DNA of 40,135 nucleotides from Oxalobacteraceae bacterium UBA6704 (GCA_002454505.1 DKJA01000093.1:485-40619); one strand, 5' to 3'; counted from the first letter of the stretch, positions 24,457 through 33,977 are shown. Notes: generated by a model from the sequence alone, not told the origin. Translations and numbers: made by a program.

Positions 24457-24485
24457 GATACAGTAAACCGTTTCACCTGTAGTAT
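24457..24485 (+). promoter_or_regulatory. Candidate proximal promoter P2 with embedded LacI-type operator O3
   Basis: GATACA (24457-24462) and TAGTAT (24480-24485) are spaced by 17 bp. The spacer contains GTAAACCGTTTCAC (24463-24476), an imperfect CG-centred dyad that shares TAAACCGTT with O1. An operator inside the spacer of a promoter is a standard repressor site. The -35 box is weak. P2 would give a leader of about 55 nt and avoid the tandem hairpins. Confidence 0.4.
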
Positions 24486-24544
24486 TGGCAACACCAGGCA
24501 ATATCGCAGCAAATAAAAAATACATTCCTATAACGGAGACAAAG

Positions 24545-27004
24545 ATGGCAACGAACACTCAAGCGCGGGGCTTGCCGCCTCGCCTCAGCCCCATGGCGGC
24601 CGCCGTGACCGTGACGGTCCTGCAGATGGCACTGCCCGCCTGGGCGCAGGAAGCGGCGCCGGCGACGGCGCTGCCGGCCGACCAGCCGCAGCAGTCGCAG
24701 CAAACGACCGCGCCGAAGCTGGAATCGGTGGTCGTCACCGCCAACCGCCGCATCGAGAAACTGGAGGATGTGCCGATGTCGATCTCGGTGCTGACCGAGG
24801 AAGCGCTGACCCGCAACAACGTGCGCGAGTTCGACGACATCGTCAACCTGTCGCCGTCGCTGACGCTGTCGCACGGCACCCAGGTCGGCACCAACAGCAT
24901 CAATATGCGCGGCATCGGCACCACGTCGAACAATATCGGCATCGAGGGCGACGTGGCGGTGATCGTCGACGACATGCCCTACGCACAAGCGCAGATGGCA
25001 TTCCGCGACCTGTCCGACGTGGCCCGCGTGGAAATCCTCAAAGGCCCGCAAAGCACGATGTTCGGCAAGAGCGCCATTGCCGGCGCGGTGGTCGTCACGA
25101 CGAAGCCGATCGGCGCCGGCCCGATGAAGGGCAAGCTGTCGCTGTTCAAGAGCAGCGACGACGAATACCGCGTGGCCGCGTCGGCCAGCGGCCGCGTGAC
25201 GGACGACGTGGGCATGCGCATCTACGCCAGCAAGACCAACTTCCCCGGCCTGCTGCACAACCTGAACACGGACCGGATGGAGAACGGCTCGGGCGGCAAG
25301 ACCTTCATCGCCAAGCTCGAATGGCGCGTCACCCGCGACCTGGACGTGCAGATCTCGCCCCGCTACGACCACACGCTACGCTCCGGTAACACGCGCGCCG
25401 TGACGGCGATCGATCCGGGCGTCGGCTACCTGTTCAACAAGAACTACAAGGCGCTGTCGAACACGGCGATCTTCCAGGGCATTAACATCAACCCGTACAA
25501 CACGACGGTGCGCCTGGATTCGCCGACCGGCCTGGATGCCACGGACCGCGGCATCGGCATCCGCGTCAACTACCTGTTCCCCGAATCGTCGCCGCTGGCC
25601 GGCCACGCGCTGACGTCGATCACCTCGCTCGATAAAAACTTCTCGAACGACTTCCGCGACAACGACAGCATCGGCATCAACTCGACCTTCTACCAGCTGG
25701 ACCACTTCGGCAACCCGTCCGGCATCGAGGAGTCGCCGATGATCAACGGTACGCTGGACAGCAAGCTGTCCACGCAGGAGCTGCGCCTGACGTCGCCGGA
25801 CGACGGCAACTTCCGCTACCTGGTCGGCCTGTGGCTGGCGCGGAACAGCATCGACCGCACCTACCTGCGCGGCAACCCGCTGGTCAAGGAAACCAGCTGG
25901 ACGAACTACCACACGATGTCGTCCAACGTGAACCGGGCCATCTATGCCAACGGCAGCTGGGACTTCCTGCCGAAGCACACGCTGACGGCCGGCATCCGCT
26001 TCTCCCGCGAGACCAACGACTACATGTTCCACACGCTCGACAGCCTGCTGTCCAGCGCGCCGAACAACGTCCACACCGGCGAGAACTACTACGAAGCGCC
26101 GGAGCACAACGAGAACTACGTCACCGGCAAGCTGGGTTACAGCTACAAGTTCACGCCGGACGTGATGGGCTACGGCACCGTCTCCACCGGCAGCAAGGGC
26201 GTCGCCTACGACATGACCAGCGGCGCCAACAACGTCAACGTGTTCAAGCGGCTGCCGCTGGCATCCGAAGAAGCGACCAGTTTCGAGGCCGGCTTCAAGG
26301 CCAATCTGTGGAACAACCGCGCCACGCTGAACATGGCCGTCTACAAGACCCGGTTCACCGATTACCAGACGTCGGCCACTGAGCGCTTCACGGACGGCAG
26401 CCAGGCCAGCGTGTTGTACAGCATTCCATCGCTGGAGACGAAAGGCTTCGAGGCCGATGCCACCGCGCTGATCACCCGCGACCTGCTGCTCACAGCCAGC
26501 CTGGCCTATACCCATGCGACGGTACGCGACTGGCGGCAAGGCCCTTGCTACAGCGGCGCCAAGGACTGCAACGTGCCGAACGAACTGGTGCCGGGCGCCT
26601 TCCTGCGCGATGCCAGCGGCGGCACGATGCCGAACTCGCCCCGCTGGAAGATGAACCTGGGCGGCGAATACACGCTGCCACTGAAGGCGATTCCGTACAA
26701 GACGGCGATCAACGCCAACTGGCGCGCGCAGACCGACGTGCTGGGCGCGATCAGCCAGGACCCGGGCCAGTACCGTCCCGGCCATGGTATCGTCGATCTC
26801 GGTGCATCGATCGCCACCCGCGACAGCAAGTACAAGTTCTCCGTCGGGGTCAAAAATCTGTTCGACCACCACTACGCGGTCGGCAACACGGGTTCGTTCC
26901 TGAACTTCAAGCAGACGTCCGGTCCCGACATCAAGTCGTATGCCTGGCAGCCTGCGCGTGACGCCTTCCGCTATTACACCGCCCGGCTGGACGTGAACTT
27001 CTGA
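24545..27004 (+). CDS. TonB-dependent receptor of the polysaccharide operon
   Basis: This 819-aa protein has a signal sequence (about 1-35, ending AWAQ), a Gln/Pro linker, a plug domain (about 55-170 with VVVTANRRIEKLEDVPMSIS-type TonB-box region and VEILKGPQSTMFGKSAIAG) and a barrel ending YYTARLDVNF. The plug pattern is that of receptors for carbohydrates and other organic nutrients in proteobacteria. The start is the ATG with GGAGAC just upstream; an in-frame ATG at 24485 overlaps the candidate P2 promoter and is rejected. It is the first gene of an operon with a LacI regulator, SDR, lyase, kinase, MFS carrier and esterase, so it probably imports an acidic oligosaccharide. Confidence 0.93.
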   Translation: MATNTQARGLPPRLSPMAAAVTVTVLQMALPAWAQEAAPATALPADQPQQSQQTTAPKLESVVVTANRRIEKLEDVPMSISVLTEEALTRNNVREFDDIVNLSPSLTLSHGTQVGTNSINMRGIGTTSNNIGIEGDVAVIVDDMPYAQAQMAFRDLSDVARVEILKGPQSTMFGKSAIAGAVVVTTKPIGAGPMKGKLSLFKSSDDEYRVAASASGRVTDDVGMRIYASKTNFPGLLHNLNTDRMENGSGGKTFIAKLEWRVTRDLDVQISPRYDHTLRSGNTRAVTAIDPGVGYLFNKNYKALSNTAIFQGININPYNTTVRLDSPTGLDATDRGIGIRVNYLFPESSPLAGHALTSITSLDKNFSNDFRDNDSIGINSTFYQLDHFGNPSGIEESPMINGTLDSKLSTQELRLTSPDDGNFRYLVGLWLARNSIDRTYLRGNPLVKETSWTNYHTMSSNVNRAIYANGSWDFLPKHTLTAGIRFSRETNDYMFHTLDSLLSSAPNNVHTGENYYEAPEHNENYVTGKLGYSYKFTPDVMGYGTVSTGSKGVAYDMTSGANNVNVFKRLPLASEEATSFEAGFKANLWNNRATLNMAVYKTRFTDYQTSATERFTDGSQASVLYSIPSLETKGFEADATALITRDLLLTASLAYTHATVRDWRQGPCYSGAKDCNVPNELVPGAFLRDASGGTMPNSPRWKMNLGGEYTLPLKAIPYKTAINANWRAQTDVLGAISQDPGQYRPGHGIVDLGASIATRDSKYKFSVGVKNLFDHHYAVGNTGSFLNFKQTSGPDIKSYAWQPARDAFRYYTARLDVNF

Positions 27005-27031
27005 TCCGCCGCCGTTTCAACGAAAGACTTT

Positions 27032-28066
27032 ATGAACGAACCAAAAATTCAGGATGTCGCGCGTCTGGCGGGGGTTTCCCCGTCGAGCATCTCGAATTTC
27101 CTCAACAACCGGATGGGGCAGATGCGGCCCGACACGCAGGCCAAGATCCAGCAGGCCATCGAGCAGCTGGGCTACCGGCCCAACAACGCGGCGCGCCAGC
27201 TGAAGACGGGCGTCGCGTCGATGGTCGGCCTGCTGGTGCCGTCGCTGGCCAACCAGTTCTTCGGCGCGCTGGCCTGCGCCGTCGAAGCGTCGGCCGCCAA
27301 GTACCAGTGCCACGTGATGACCTTCAGTACCTTCCGCGACCCGGACCGCGAGCGGGCCGTGATGGCGGACCTGCTGGCGTATGGCGTGAAGGGCATCATC
27401 ACCGGGTCGGCCCTCAGCGACACCGAGCACCTGGCGGCAATCACGTCGCGCTGCCCCGTCGTGGCCTTCGACATCAAGCGCGATGACGAATCGCACAAGC
27501 GCATCATGACGATCTCGGTCGACAACGCCGCCGCCACCGCGCAAGCCGTGCAGCACCTGGCGCTGCTGGGCCACAAGGCGATCGCGCTGGTGACACCGCC
27601 GCCGTACACGCTGAACCGGCAGGAACGCATCCGCGGCTTCCAGCAGGCCGTCGCCGCGGCCGGCATTGCCGGCGAACTGGTGATCGCCGATGCGACGGAC
27701 GGCCCCAGCGACCCGCACGGCGACACCCGGCTGTTCGAATTGGGACGCAGCGCGGCCTCGCGCGTGGTGACGGCGGCCTCCCGCCCGACGGCCGTCATCG
27801 CCATCAACGACATGATGGCGATCGGCCTGGGCGTCGGCCTGAAGCAGCTGGGCCGCCGCATCCCGGCCGACATGTCGCTGATCGGCATCGACGACATCTT
27901 CTTCTGCGCCGCGCACGACCCGCCGCTGACGACGTTGCGGCAACCCATCCAGGCGATGGCCGACGCCGCCGTGCAGCGCATCCTGGCCCCGGCCGATGCG
28001 CCGGACGGCGAGCTGTTCGCGCCGGAACTGATCGTGCGGTCCTCGACCGCGACACCACCCCAATAA
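27032..28066 (+). CDS. LacI-family transcriptional regulator
   Basis: This 344-aa protein has a LacI helix-turn-helix at about 6-26 (IQDVARLAGVSPSSISNFLNN), the hinge region YRPNNAARQLKTG and a periplasmic-binding-protein-like sensor domain (about 60-335). It sits 27 bp after the TonB receptor and inside the operon it probably controls. Three TAAAYCGTT elements upstream of the operon are likely targets. LacI members in such operons usually sense a sugar-acid breakdown product; which one is not visible. The ribosome-binding site, GAAAG, is modest, suggesting low expression. Confidence 0.93.
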   Translation: MNEPKIQDVARLAGVSPSSISNFLNNRMGQMRPDTQAKIQQAIEQLGYRPNNAARQLKTGVASMVGLLVPSLANQFFGALACAVEASAAKYQCHVMTFSTFRDPDRERAVMADLLAYGVKGIITGSALSDTEHLAAITSRCPVVAFDIKRDDESHKRIMTISVDNAAATAQAVQHLALLGHKAIALVTPPPYTLNRQERIRGFQQAVAAAGIAGELVIADATDGPSDPHGDTRLFELGRSAASRVVTAASRPTAVIAINDMMAIGLGVGLKQLGRRIPADMSLIGIDDIFFCAAHDPPLTTLRQPIQAMADAAVQRILAPADAPDGELFAPELIVRSSTATPPQ

Positions 28067-28097
28067 CATTATTCTCACTGTAAAGAACGGAGACACC

Positions 28098-28853
28098 ATG
28101 GAACTTCAAGGCAAACGCGCACTCGTGATGGGCGGCGCATCGGGCATCGGCAAGGCCACCTCGCTGGCACTGGCGCAAGCGGGCGCGGACGTGGTCCTGA
28201 CCTACTGGAGCAGCAGCACCGAGGCGGACGAAGTGGTGGCGCAGATCCGCGCCACCGGCCGCCAGGCCCACGCGATCCGCGCCGACCTCACCGATGCGGC
28301 CGTCGCCGAGCAGGTGTTCGCCGAGGCCGAGAGCCTGATCGGCGACATCGATACACTGTTCGCCAATATCGGTGGCCTGATCCAGCGCTGCCGCGTCGTC
28401 GACATGCCGCTCACGCTGTGGAACGATGCGATGAACCTGAACCTGACCAGTACCTTCCTGATCTGCCAGGCCGCCTTGAGACGGATGGAGCCGCGCAAGG
28501 CCGGCACGATCGTCACGATGTCGTCGCTGGCCGCGTTCGATGGCGGCGGCCCCGGTTCGGCGCACTACGCGTCCGCCAAAGCAGCCGTCGCGACGTTCAC
28601 CCGCGCGCTGGCCAAGGAAGTGGGCCCGCTGGGCATCCGCGTCAACGGCGTGGCGCCCGGCCTGATCGCCACCCGCTTCCACGACACGTTCAACACGCCC
28701 GCCAACCGCGCCGCGATTGCCGAACGCACGCCGGCCCGCCGCGAAGGCCAGCCGGACGACGTGGCCAATGTCGTCGTGTTCCTGGCGTCGGATCGCGCCG
28801 CCTTCCTGGGCGGCGAGATCATCCAGATCAACGGCGGCCTCGCGCTGTACTGA
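28098..28853 (+). CDS. SDR oxidoreductase, probable uronate-product (DEH-type) reductase
   Basis: This 251-aa classical short-chain dehydrogenase has the nucleotide motif GGASGIGKA (12-20), NIGG in place of NNAG (90-93) and a catalytic Ser (142-143), Tyr157, Lys161 set. GGAGA lies before the ATG. In alginate and related pathways an SDR reduces 4-deoxy-L-erythro-5-hexoseulose uronate to 2-keto-3-deoxygluconate. Position between a TonB receptor/regulator and a lyase/KDG-type kinase fits that role, but SDR specificity cannot be read from motifs alone. The lyase gene follows after 11 bp. Confidence 0.85.
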   Translation: MELQGKRALVMGGASGIGKATSLALAQAGADVVLTYWSSSTEADEVVAQIRATGRQAHAIRADLTDAAVAEQVFAEAESLIGDIDTLFANIGGLIQRCRVVDMPLTLWNDAMNLNLTSTFLICQAALRRMEPRKAGTIVTMSSLAAFDGGGPGSAHYASAKAAVATFTRALAKEVGPLGIRVNGVAPGLIATRFHDTFNTPANRAAIAERTPARREGQPDDVANVVVFLASDRAAFLGGEIIQINGGLALY

Positions 28854-28864
28854 CCGGAGGCCCG

Positions 28865-30868
28865 ATGACTCAATTCTTTACACGGCGCCGTTTCATCGGC
28901 ACCGCCGCCCTCGCCTTGCCCGTGCTGTCCACCTCCAGCGTGCTGGCGCAGGATTCGCGCGAAGCGCTCGGCCCGAAGGAAGGCAAGGCCACCAAGGGCC
29001 CGCATCCGCTGCAGGCCATCATGGAGAAGAATCCGGCCGCGCTGCGCGCCGAGCTGAAAGGCGTGCACCCGCGCGTGTTCACCACGGCGGCGGGACTCGA
29101 CGAGCTGCGTAAGCGTGCCAAGACGACGCACCGCGACAAGTGGCAGAAAGCCCTGGCCGGCCTGGTGGCAATGAAGGAAGAACCGGCGCCATCGCCGGCG
29201 CAGAAACGCCGCGCGCAGAACACCGTCGCCATCGGCATCGTCGGTGCCGCCCTGGCCTACAAGATCGAAGGCGACGACAAATACCTGGTCGCGGCGAAAC
29301 GCTACATGGAAGCGGCCGTCAGCTATCCCGTCTGGGGCTACACGTTCAGCAAACCGGATGTCGACCTGGCTGCCGGCCACCTGCTGTACGGCCTGGGCAC
29401 GGGCTACGACCTGCTGTTCGACGTGCTGACAGAAGACGAGCGCAAACGCTATCGCGAGAAGCTGGCACGCCAGGCACGCCTGCTGTCCGCCCACTTCGCG
29501 CCGAAGCCGGGCAAGACGTTCTCGTACAGCCAGAACCACTGCTTCATCCCGATCGCCGGCCTGGCCATCGCGGCCTATGCGATCTGGGACGAGTTCCCGG
29601 AAGCGGCCGGCTGGGCCGCCCAGTCGCGCGCCATCTTCAGCCGCGTGCTGGACGTGGCGTCGCCGGACGGCTATTTCTACGAAGGCGTGGAATACTGGGT
29701 GTTCTCGATGCCGTGGATTATCCACGCGCTCGATGCGTTCGCTCATGCGGCCGGCGACGACCTGTACGACCACCCGGCGCTGCAGAAGTCCTACCTGTAC
29801 ATGGCCCACTCGCTGACGCCGAACGGCCAGGACATCTTCGATTTCGGCGATGCGTTCGAAGGCCCGCTGACCCGCTCCCGCCATGGCGAGGAAGCGGCGC
29901 GCACGCACCCGAACGGCAAGCTGCATTCGAACTTCAACCTGCTGTACCGGCTGGCGGCCCGCTTCAAGAGCGCCGAAGCGCAGGGCGTGGCGGACTGGAT
30001 GGCATCGCTGGGCCACGTCTGCGCCGAGGACTTCTGGACGCTGCAGTGGTACGACCCGGCCGTCAAGGCCAGCCCGATGTCGGCCATTTCGCCGCACCAC
30101 CACTTCGACGACCTGGGCACGGTGTACTGGCGCAGCGACTGGACGGACAAGGCCACCGCCTTTGCCTTCCGCGCCGGCCCGCCGGAAGGCCACCATGCCG
30201 CCACGCTGCTCGATAAGCTGCCGGACTGGCATCTGTCGATGGGCCACTCGCATCCCGATGCGGGCAGCTTCATCCTGTATGCGAACGGCACTTACCTGTC
30301 CGGCCCGATGGGCTATGCGGGTATCCCGCGCAGTAACCTGAGCAACACGCTGCTGATCGACGGCCAGGGCCAGGCCAAGGAGGGCTATGGCCACGATGCT
30401 TTCGCCGACTATCCGTATGCTCGCCTGGATGCCATCAGGCTGACCAAGGTGAATCTGACCAGCAGTGGCGCGGAAATCGTCGCGGACCTGACCGGCGCCT
30501 ATCGCCCCGAACTCGGTGTCGACAAGCTGGAACGCACGTTCGCCTACTCGCGCGGCACGTGGACGACGACCGACCGGCTGCGCGCCAGCAAGCCGGTGGT
30601 GCTGACGGCGCAGGTGCACGGCGACACGACGATTGCGGCGGCTGGCAGTCAGCGCTACGTCGTCGCCGGCAAACCGGCCGCGCTGGAAGTCGATATCAAG
30701 ACGGCTGCGGCGAAGGCGGTTGTCGAAAAAGGCATCGTCACCGCAGCAGGACCGCCAGGCAATGTGGACAAGGGCCCGCAGGAAGAAAGGGGCTCGGTGC
30801 TGCGCATCTCGCTGCCGGCCAGCCGCGAAGCGACGCTGGTGACGACGCTGAAGGCCGGCCGTGGTTGA
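28865..30868 (+). CDS. Tat-exported polysaccharide lyase, heparinase II/III-like
   Basis: This 667-aa enzyme begins with a twin-arginine signal (TRRRFIGTAALALP, cleavage near LAQ, about 29). It continues with an alpha/alpha-toroid domain (about 65-400) with the active-site Asn224-His225 in SQNHC and a Tyr-rich GYFYEGVEYW (269-278). A heparinase II/III beta-sandwich (about 405-667) contains GHSHPDAGSF (460-469). These elements fit beta-elimination of a uronate-containing polymer or oligomer in the periplasm. The substrate (alginate, glycosaminoglycan, bacterial exopolysaccharide) is open. GGAGG precedes the ATG. The 3' end overlaps the kinase gene by 8 bp. Confidence 0.88.
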   Translation: MTQFFTRRRFIGTAALALPVLSTSSVLAQDSREALGPKEGKATKGPHPLQAIMEKNPAALRAELKGVHPRVFTTAAGLDELRKRAKTTHRDKWQKALAGLVAMKEEPAPSPAQKRRAQNTVAIGIVGAALAYKIEGDDKYLVAAKRYMEAAVSYPVWGYTFSKPDVDLAAGHLLYGLGTGYDLLFDVLTEDERKRYREKLARQARLLSAHFAPKPGKTFSYSQNHCFIPIAGLAIAAYAIWDEFPEAAGWAAQSRAIFSRVLDVASPDGYFYEGVEYWVFSMPWIIHALDAFAHAAGDDLYDHPALQKSYLYMAHSLTPNGQDIFDFGDAFEGPLTRSRHGEEAARTHPNGKLHSNFNLLYRLAARFKSAEAQGVADWMASLGHVCAEDFWTLQWYDPAVKASPMSAISPHHHFDDLGTVYWRSDWTDKATAFAFRAGPPEGHHAATLLDKLPDWHLSMGHSHPDAGSFILYANGTYLSGPMGYAGIPRSNLSNTLLIDGQGQAKEGYGHDAFADYPYARLDAIRLTKVNLTSSGAEIVADLTGAYRPELGVDKLERTFAYSRGTWTTTDRLRASKPVVLTAQVHGDTTIAAAGSQRYVVAGKPAALEVDIKTAAAKAVVEKGIVTAAGPPGNVDKGPQEERGSVLRISLPASREATLVTTLKAGRG

Positions 30869-31817
30869 TACGGCGGCCATTCCCGACGTCGTCACCGTCG
30901 GCGAGGCGATGGCGCTGTTCATCGCCCGCGAGGCGGCGCTGCTGGCGGCGGTGCGCGAGTTTGAGCGCGCCACCGCCGGCGCGGAGCTGAACGTGGCTGT
31001 CGGCCTCGCGCGGCTCGGCTTCCACGTCGGCTACCTGTCAGCGCTCGGCAAGGACAGCCTCGGACAGAACCTGCTGGACTTCATGGCGGCCGAGGGAATC
31101 GACCGGCGCTACGTGCGCAGCGACGACCGTTACCCCACCGGCTTCATGCTGAAGTCGATGACGTCGGACGGCAGCGATCCGCAGATCGAGTACTTCCGGC
31201 GCGGGTCGGCGGCGAGCCACCTGTCGCCGGCCGACATCCCCGCCGGCTTTACGCAGGCGCGGCTGCTGCACGTGACGGGCATCTCGCCGGCCTTGTCGAG
31301 CAGCTGCCGCGAGCTCGTGTTCGGCATGGCGCGGCAGGCCCGCGCGGCGGGCCGCCTCGTCACATTCGACCCGAACCTGCGGCCACGCCTGTGGGCGTCG
31401 CAGGCCGACATGGTCGCCACGCTGAACGACCTGGCCAGCCTGGCCGACGTCGTCATGCCCGGCTTGGCCGAAGGCCGGCTGCTGACGGGCCGCGACGATG
31501 CGGCCGGCATCGCCGACTTCTACCTGGCCGGCGGCGCGCGGCTGGTCGTCGTCAAGCTGGGCCCGGAGGGTGCTTACTTTGCCGGCCCGGAAGGACGCGG
31601 CACCGTGCCGGGCGTGCCGGTCGCGCAGGTGGTCGATACGGTGGGCGCCGGAGACGGCTTCGCGGTGGGCGTCATCAGCGCGCTGCTTGAAGGTTTGACG
31701 CCGGCGGACGCCGCTGCTCGCGGCAATGCGATCGGCGCCCGCGTCGTGCAGTTCCGTGGCGATTGCGAAGGTTTGCCGACCCGTTCGCAGCTCGGGGATC
31801 CCGGACCGCAGCACTGA
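30861..31817 (+). CDS. PfkB-family sugar kinase, probable 2-keto-3-deoxygluconate kinase
   Basis: This 318-aa ribokinase-fold protein has the substrate lid region (about 35-110), TFDPNLRPRLW (about 170-180) and the anion-hole/catalytic motif GAGDGF (262-267, base Asp265). The DPNLR-type motif and context favour 2-keto-3-deoxygluconate as substrate, giving KDPG for the Entner-Doudoroff aldolase, which is not in this window. Translation starts at a GTG within the end of the lyase gene (8-bp overlap), so coupling is likely. A different sugar-acid substrate remains possible. Confidence 0.85.
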   Translation: MVDTAAIPDVVTVGEAMALFIAREAALLAAVREFERATAGAELNVAVGLARLGFHVGYLSALGKDSLGQNLLDFMAAEGIDRRYVRSDDRYPTGFMLKSMTSDGSDPQIEYFRRGSAASHLSPADIPAGFTQARLLHVTGISPALSSSCRELVFGMARQARAAGRLVTFDPNLRPRLWASQADMVATLNDLASLADVVMPGLAEGRLLTGRDDAAGIADFYLAGGARLVVVKLGPEGAYFAGPEGRGTVPGVPVAQVVDTVGAGDGFAVGVISALLEGLTPADAAARGNAIGARVVQFRGDCEGLPTRSQLGDPGPQH

Positions 31818-31872
31818 CACTGACACTGAATACAGTACCGCCCAACCATCAAAAACATTACGGAGACAGGGC

Positions 31873-33198
31873 ATGGACACACGAAGTACCGAAGGCAGTA
31901 CAAAAAAAGGCCTGCGCTGGCTGGTCATCACGCTGGTGGCCGCCGCGACGATCATCAACTACATCGACCGCTCCGCGCTGGCCGTCATGTGGCCGGGCAT
32001 CGCCGATGAACTGGGCCTCGACAAGCGCGATTACGCCAACATCATCACCATCTTTTTGATCGGCTATGCCGTCGGGCAGTCGTTGTTCGGCAAGATCTTC
32101 GACGCGCTCGGCACGCGGATCGGCTTTTTGCTGTCGATCCTCGTGTGGTCCGTATCGATCGGGCTGCACTTCGTCGCGCGCAGCGCCTTGTCGTTCGCGC
32201 TGTTTCGCGCGCTGCTCGGCATCGGCGAAGCGGGCAACTGGCCCGGCGCCACCAAGGCGATCGCGGAGTGGTTCCCGGTGCGCGAGCGGGCCTTCGGCCA
32301 GGGCATTTTCGGCGCCGGCGCTTCCGTGGGCTCGATCATCGCACCGCCGCTGGTGGCCTTCCTGTATGCCTTCGTCGGCTGGAAGACGACGTTCATCCTG
32401 ATCGGCGCGCTGGGCTTCATCTGGATCGTGCCGTGGCTGATCGTCTATAAATCCGGGCCGGATGCGCACCCGTGGATCACGGAAGAAGAGCGCACTTACA
32501 TCCTCAACGGCCAGAAACCGGAGCGCGTCGCCACGACCGAATACGTACCGTCGTGGTCGCAGCTGCTGCGCCACCGCCAGAGCTGGGGTGTGATCGCCGC
32601 GCGCTTCTTCATCGATCCCGTGTGGTGGCTGTTCGTCGGCTGGCTGCCGCTGTACCTGAACGAGAAGTTCGGCTTCGACGTCAAGCAGATCGGCATGTTC
32701 GGCTGGGTGCCTTACGTGGGTGCCGGCATCGGTGCGCTGGCCGGCGGCTGGTTCTGCGGCAAGCTGCTGCAGCGGGGATGGACCGTCAACCGGGCGCGCA
32801 AGTTCGTCATCGCGCTGGGCCTGGTCGTGATGTTCCCTGCCCTGCTGCTGACCGCCGTGGCCGACACGCCGCTGTTCGCGGTGCTGTCGATCGCCGTGAT
32901 CCTGTTCGGCTTCCAGGCCGCGATCACCAATATCCAGACGCTGCCCAGCGACTTCTTCTCCGGCCGCACGGTCGGTTCGCTGGCCGGTATCAGCGGCACG
33001 TCCGCCGTGCTGGGCGTGATCGTCTGCATGCAGCTGGTGCCCGTGCTGACGGCCGGCGGCAACTACACGCCGTTCTTCGTGCTGGGCGCCGTGCTGGTGC
33101 CGCTCGTGTTCATTGCCATCTGGCTGGGCGGGCATGTCGAACAGGTGCGACCGCACGATGCCGCCGTTCACGGCCGCGCCACACGTACCAACCCTTGA
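31873..33198 (+). CDS. MFS transporter, hexuronate/anion symporter type
   Basis: This 441-aa membrane protein with about 12 helices has the ACS-family start INYIDRSALAVMWPGIADELGL (split: INYIDRSAL, WPGIADELGL) and GIGEAGNWPGATKAIAEWFP, which are typical of ExuT/GarP-like carriers of sugar acids. GGAGACAGGGC precedes the ATG at 31873; an in-frame upstream start inside the kinase gene is rejected. It probably brings unsaturated or saturated uronate products from the periplasmic lyase into the cytoplasm. Confidence 0.9.
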   Translation: MDTRSTEGSTKKGLRWLVITLVAAATIINYIDRSALAVMWPGIADELGLDKRDYANIITIFLIGYAVGQSLFGKIFDALGTRIGFLLSILVWSVSIGLHFVARSALSFALFRALLGIGEAGNWPGATKAIAEWFPVRERAFGQGIFGAGASVGSIIAPPLVAFLYAFVGWKTTFILIGALGFIWIVPWLIVYKSGPDAHPWITEEERTYILNGQKPERVATTEYVPSWSQLLRHRQSWGVIAARFFIDPVWWLFVGWLPLYLNEKFGFDVKQIGMFGWVPYVGAGIGALAGGWFCGKLLQRGWTVNRARKFVIALGLVVMFPALLLTAVADTPLFAVLSIAVILFGFQAAITNIQTLPSDFFSGRTVGSLAGISGTSAVLGVIVCMQLVPVLTAGGNYTPFFVLGAVLVPLVFIAIWLGGHVEQVRPHDAAVHGRATRTNP

Positions 33199-33211
33199 TC
33201 GGGAAACCATC

Positions 33212-33967
33212 ATGACCTTCAAAACCTTCCATCGCGTACTGCTCGTGCTGGCGCTCGCCAGTTGCCAGGCCTTCGCGCAGACCGCCCCGAACCAGGATGC
33301 CTCCGCGCCGTTCGAAAAACTCGACGACGGCAAATTCCTCAAGAAGCACGAGGCCAACCTGGCCCGCGCGAAAAGCGGCCCGGTGGGCCTGCTGTTCCTG
33401 GGCGACTCCATCACGGACAACTGGCGCAAGGCGCCGGACATCTGGGACAAATACTACGGCAAGTACCAGCCGGCCAACTTCGGCATCGGCGGCGACCGCA
33501 CGCAGCACGTGATCTGGCGCATCGAGCACGGCGAACTGGATGGCATCGCGCCGAAGGTTGCCGTGCTGATGATCGGCACGAACAACAGCCTCGAATACAA
33601 CGCCGAAGAAATTGCGGCCGCCAACCGCCGCATCGTCGCCCTGCTGCGCGCCAAGCTGCCGGACACGAAGGTGCTGCTGCTGGGCGTCTTCCCCCGCGGC
33701 CCCCGCAACCGCGAAGGCGGCCCCGTCACGCCTGCCCTGAAAGCCGAAGCGGCGCAGCGGATGGTCACGATCGACGCTGTCAACGCCGACCTGGCGAAGC
33801 TGGACAACGGCAAGACCATCCGCTTCCTCAACATCAACAAGGTGTTCCTGGGCCCGGACGGCCGCATTCCCGACGCCGTGATGCCCGACCAGCTGCACCC
33901 GAACGCCGCCGGCTACCAGCTGTGGGCCGATGCGATGCAGCCGCTGCTGGTCGAGATGATGAAATAA
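33212..33967 (+). CDS. SGNH/GDSL hydrolase, secreted or lipid-anchored esterase
   Basis: This 251-aa protein has the four SGNH blocks: GDSIT (nucleophile Ser66), GIGGDRTQ (Gly94 area), GTNN (Asn124) and DQLHP (Asp226, His229). The N-terminus is a signal peptide that also contains a lipobox-like LASC (15-18), so it may be an acylated lipoprotein; a normal cleavage after AFAQ is the alternative. In a polysaccharide operon it may remove acetyl or other ester groups before the lyase acts. It begins 13 bp after the transporter gene and is the last gene before a large hairpin. Confidence 0.87.
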   Translation: MTFKTFHRVLLVLALASCQAFAQTAPNQDASAPFEKLDDGKFLKKHEANLARAKSGPVGLLFLGDSITDNWRKAPDIWDKYYGKYQPANFGIGGDRTQHVIWRIEHGELDGIAPKVAVLMIGTNNSLEYNAEEIAAANRRIVALLRAKLPDTKVLLLGVFPRGPRNREGGPVTPALKAEAAQRMVTIDAVNADLAKLDNGKTIRFLNINKVFLGPDGRIPDAVMPDQLHPNAAGYQLWADAMQPLLVEMMK

Positions 33968-33977
33968 GCTGATGAGT

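Larger units (their letters stand above)
23834..24544. other. Long intergenic regulatory region before the polysaccharide operon
   Basis: These 711 bp hold, in order: a weak small frame (23899-24096), a perfect G/C palindrome (24112-24127), a candidate promoter P1 (24164-24191), two LacI-type elements (24193-24223), two tandem hairpins (24253-24315), a stretch of lower GC with nothing I can name (24316-24456), and a second candidate promoter with an embedded LacI-type element (24457-24485). GC content falls clearly across 24160-24545. I see no tRNA or insertion sequence. Confidence 0.7.
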
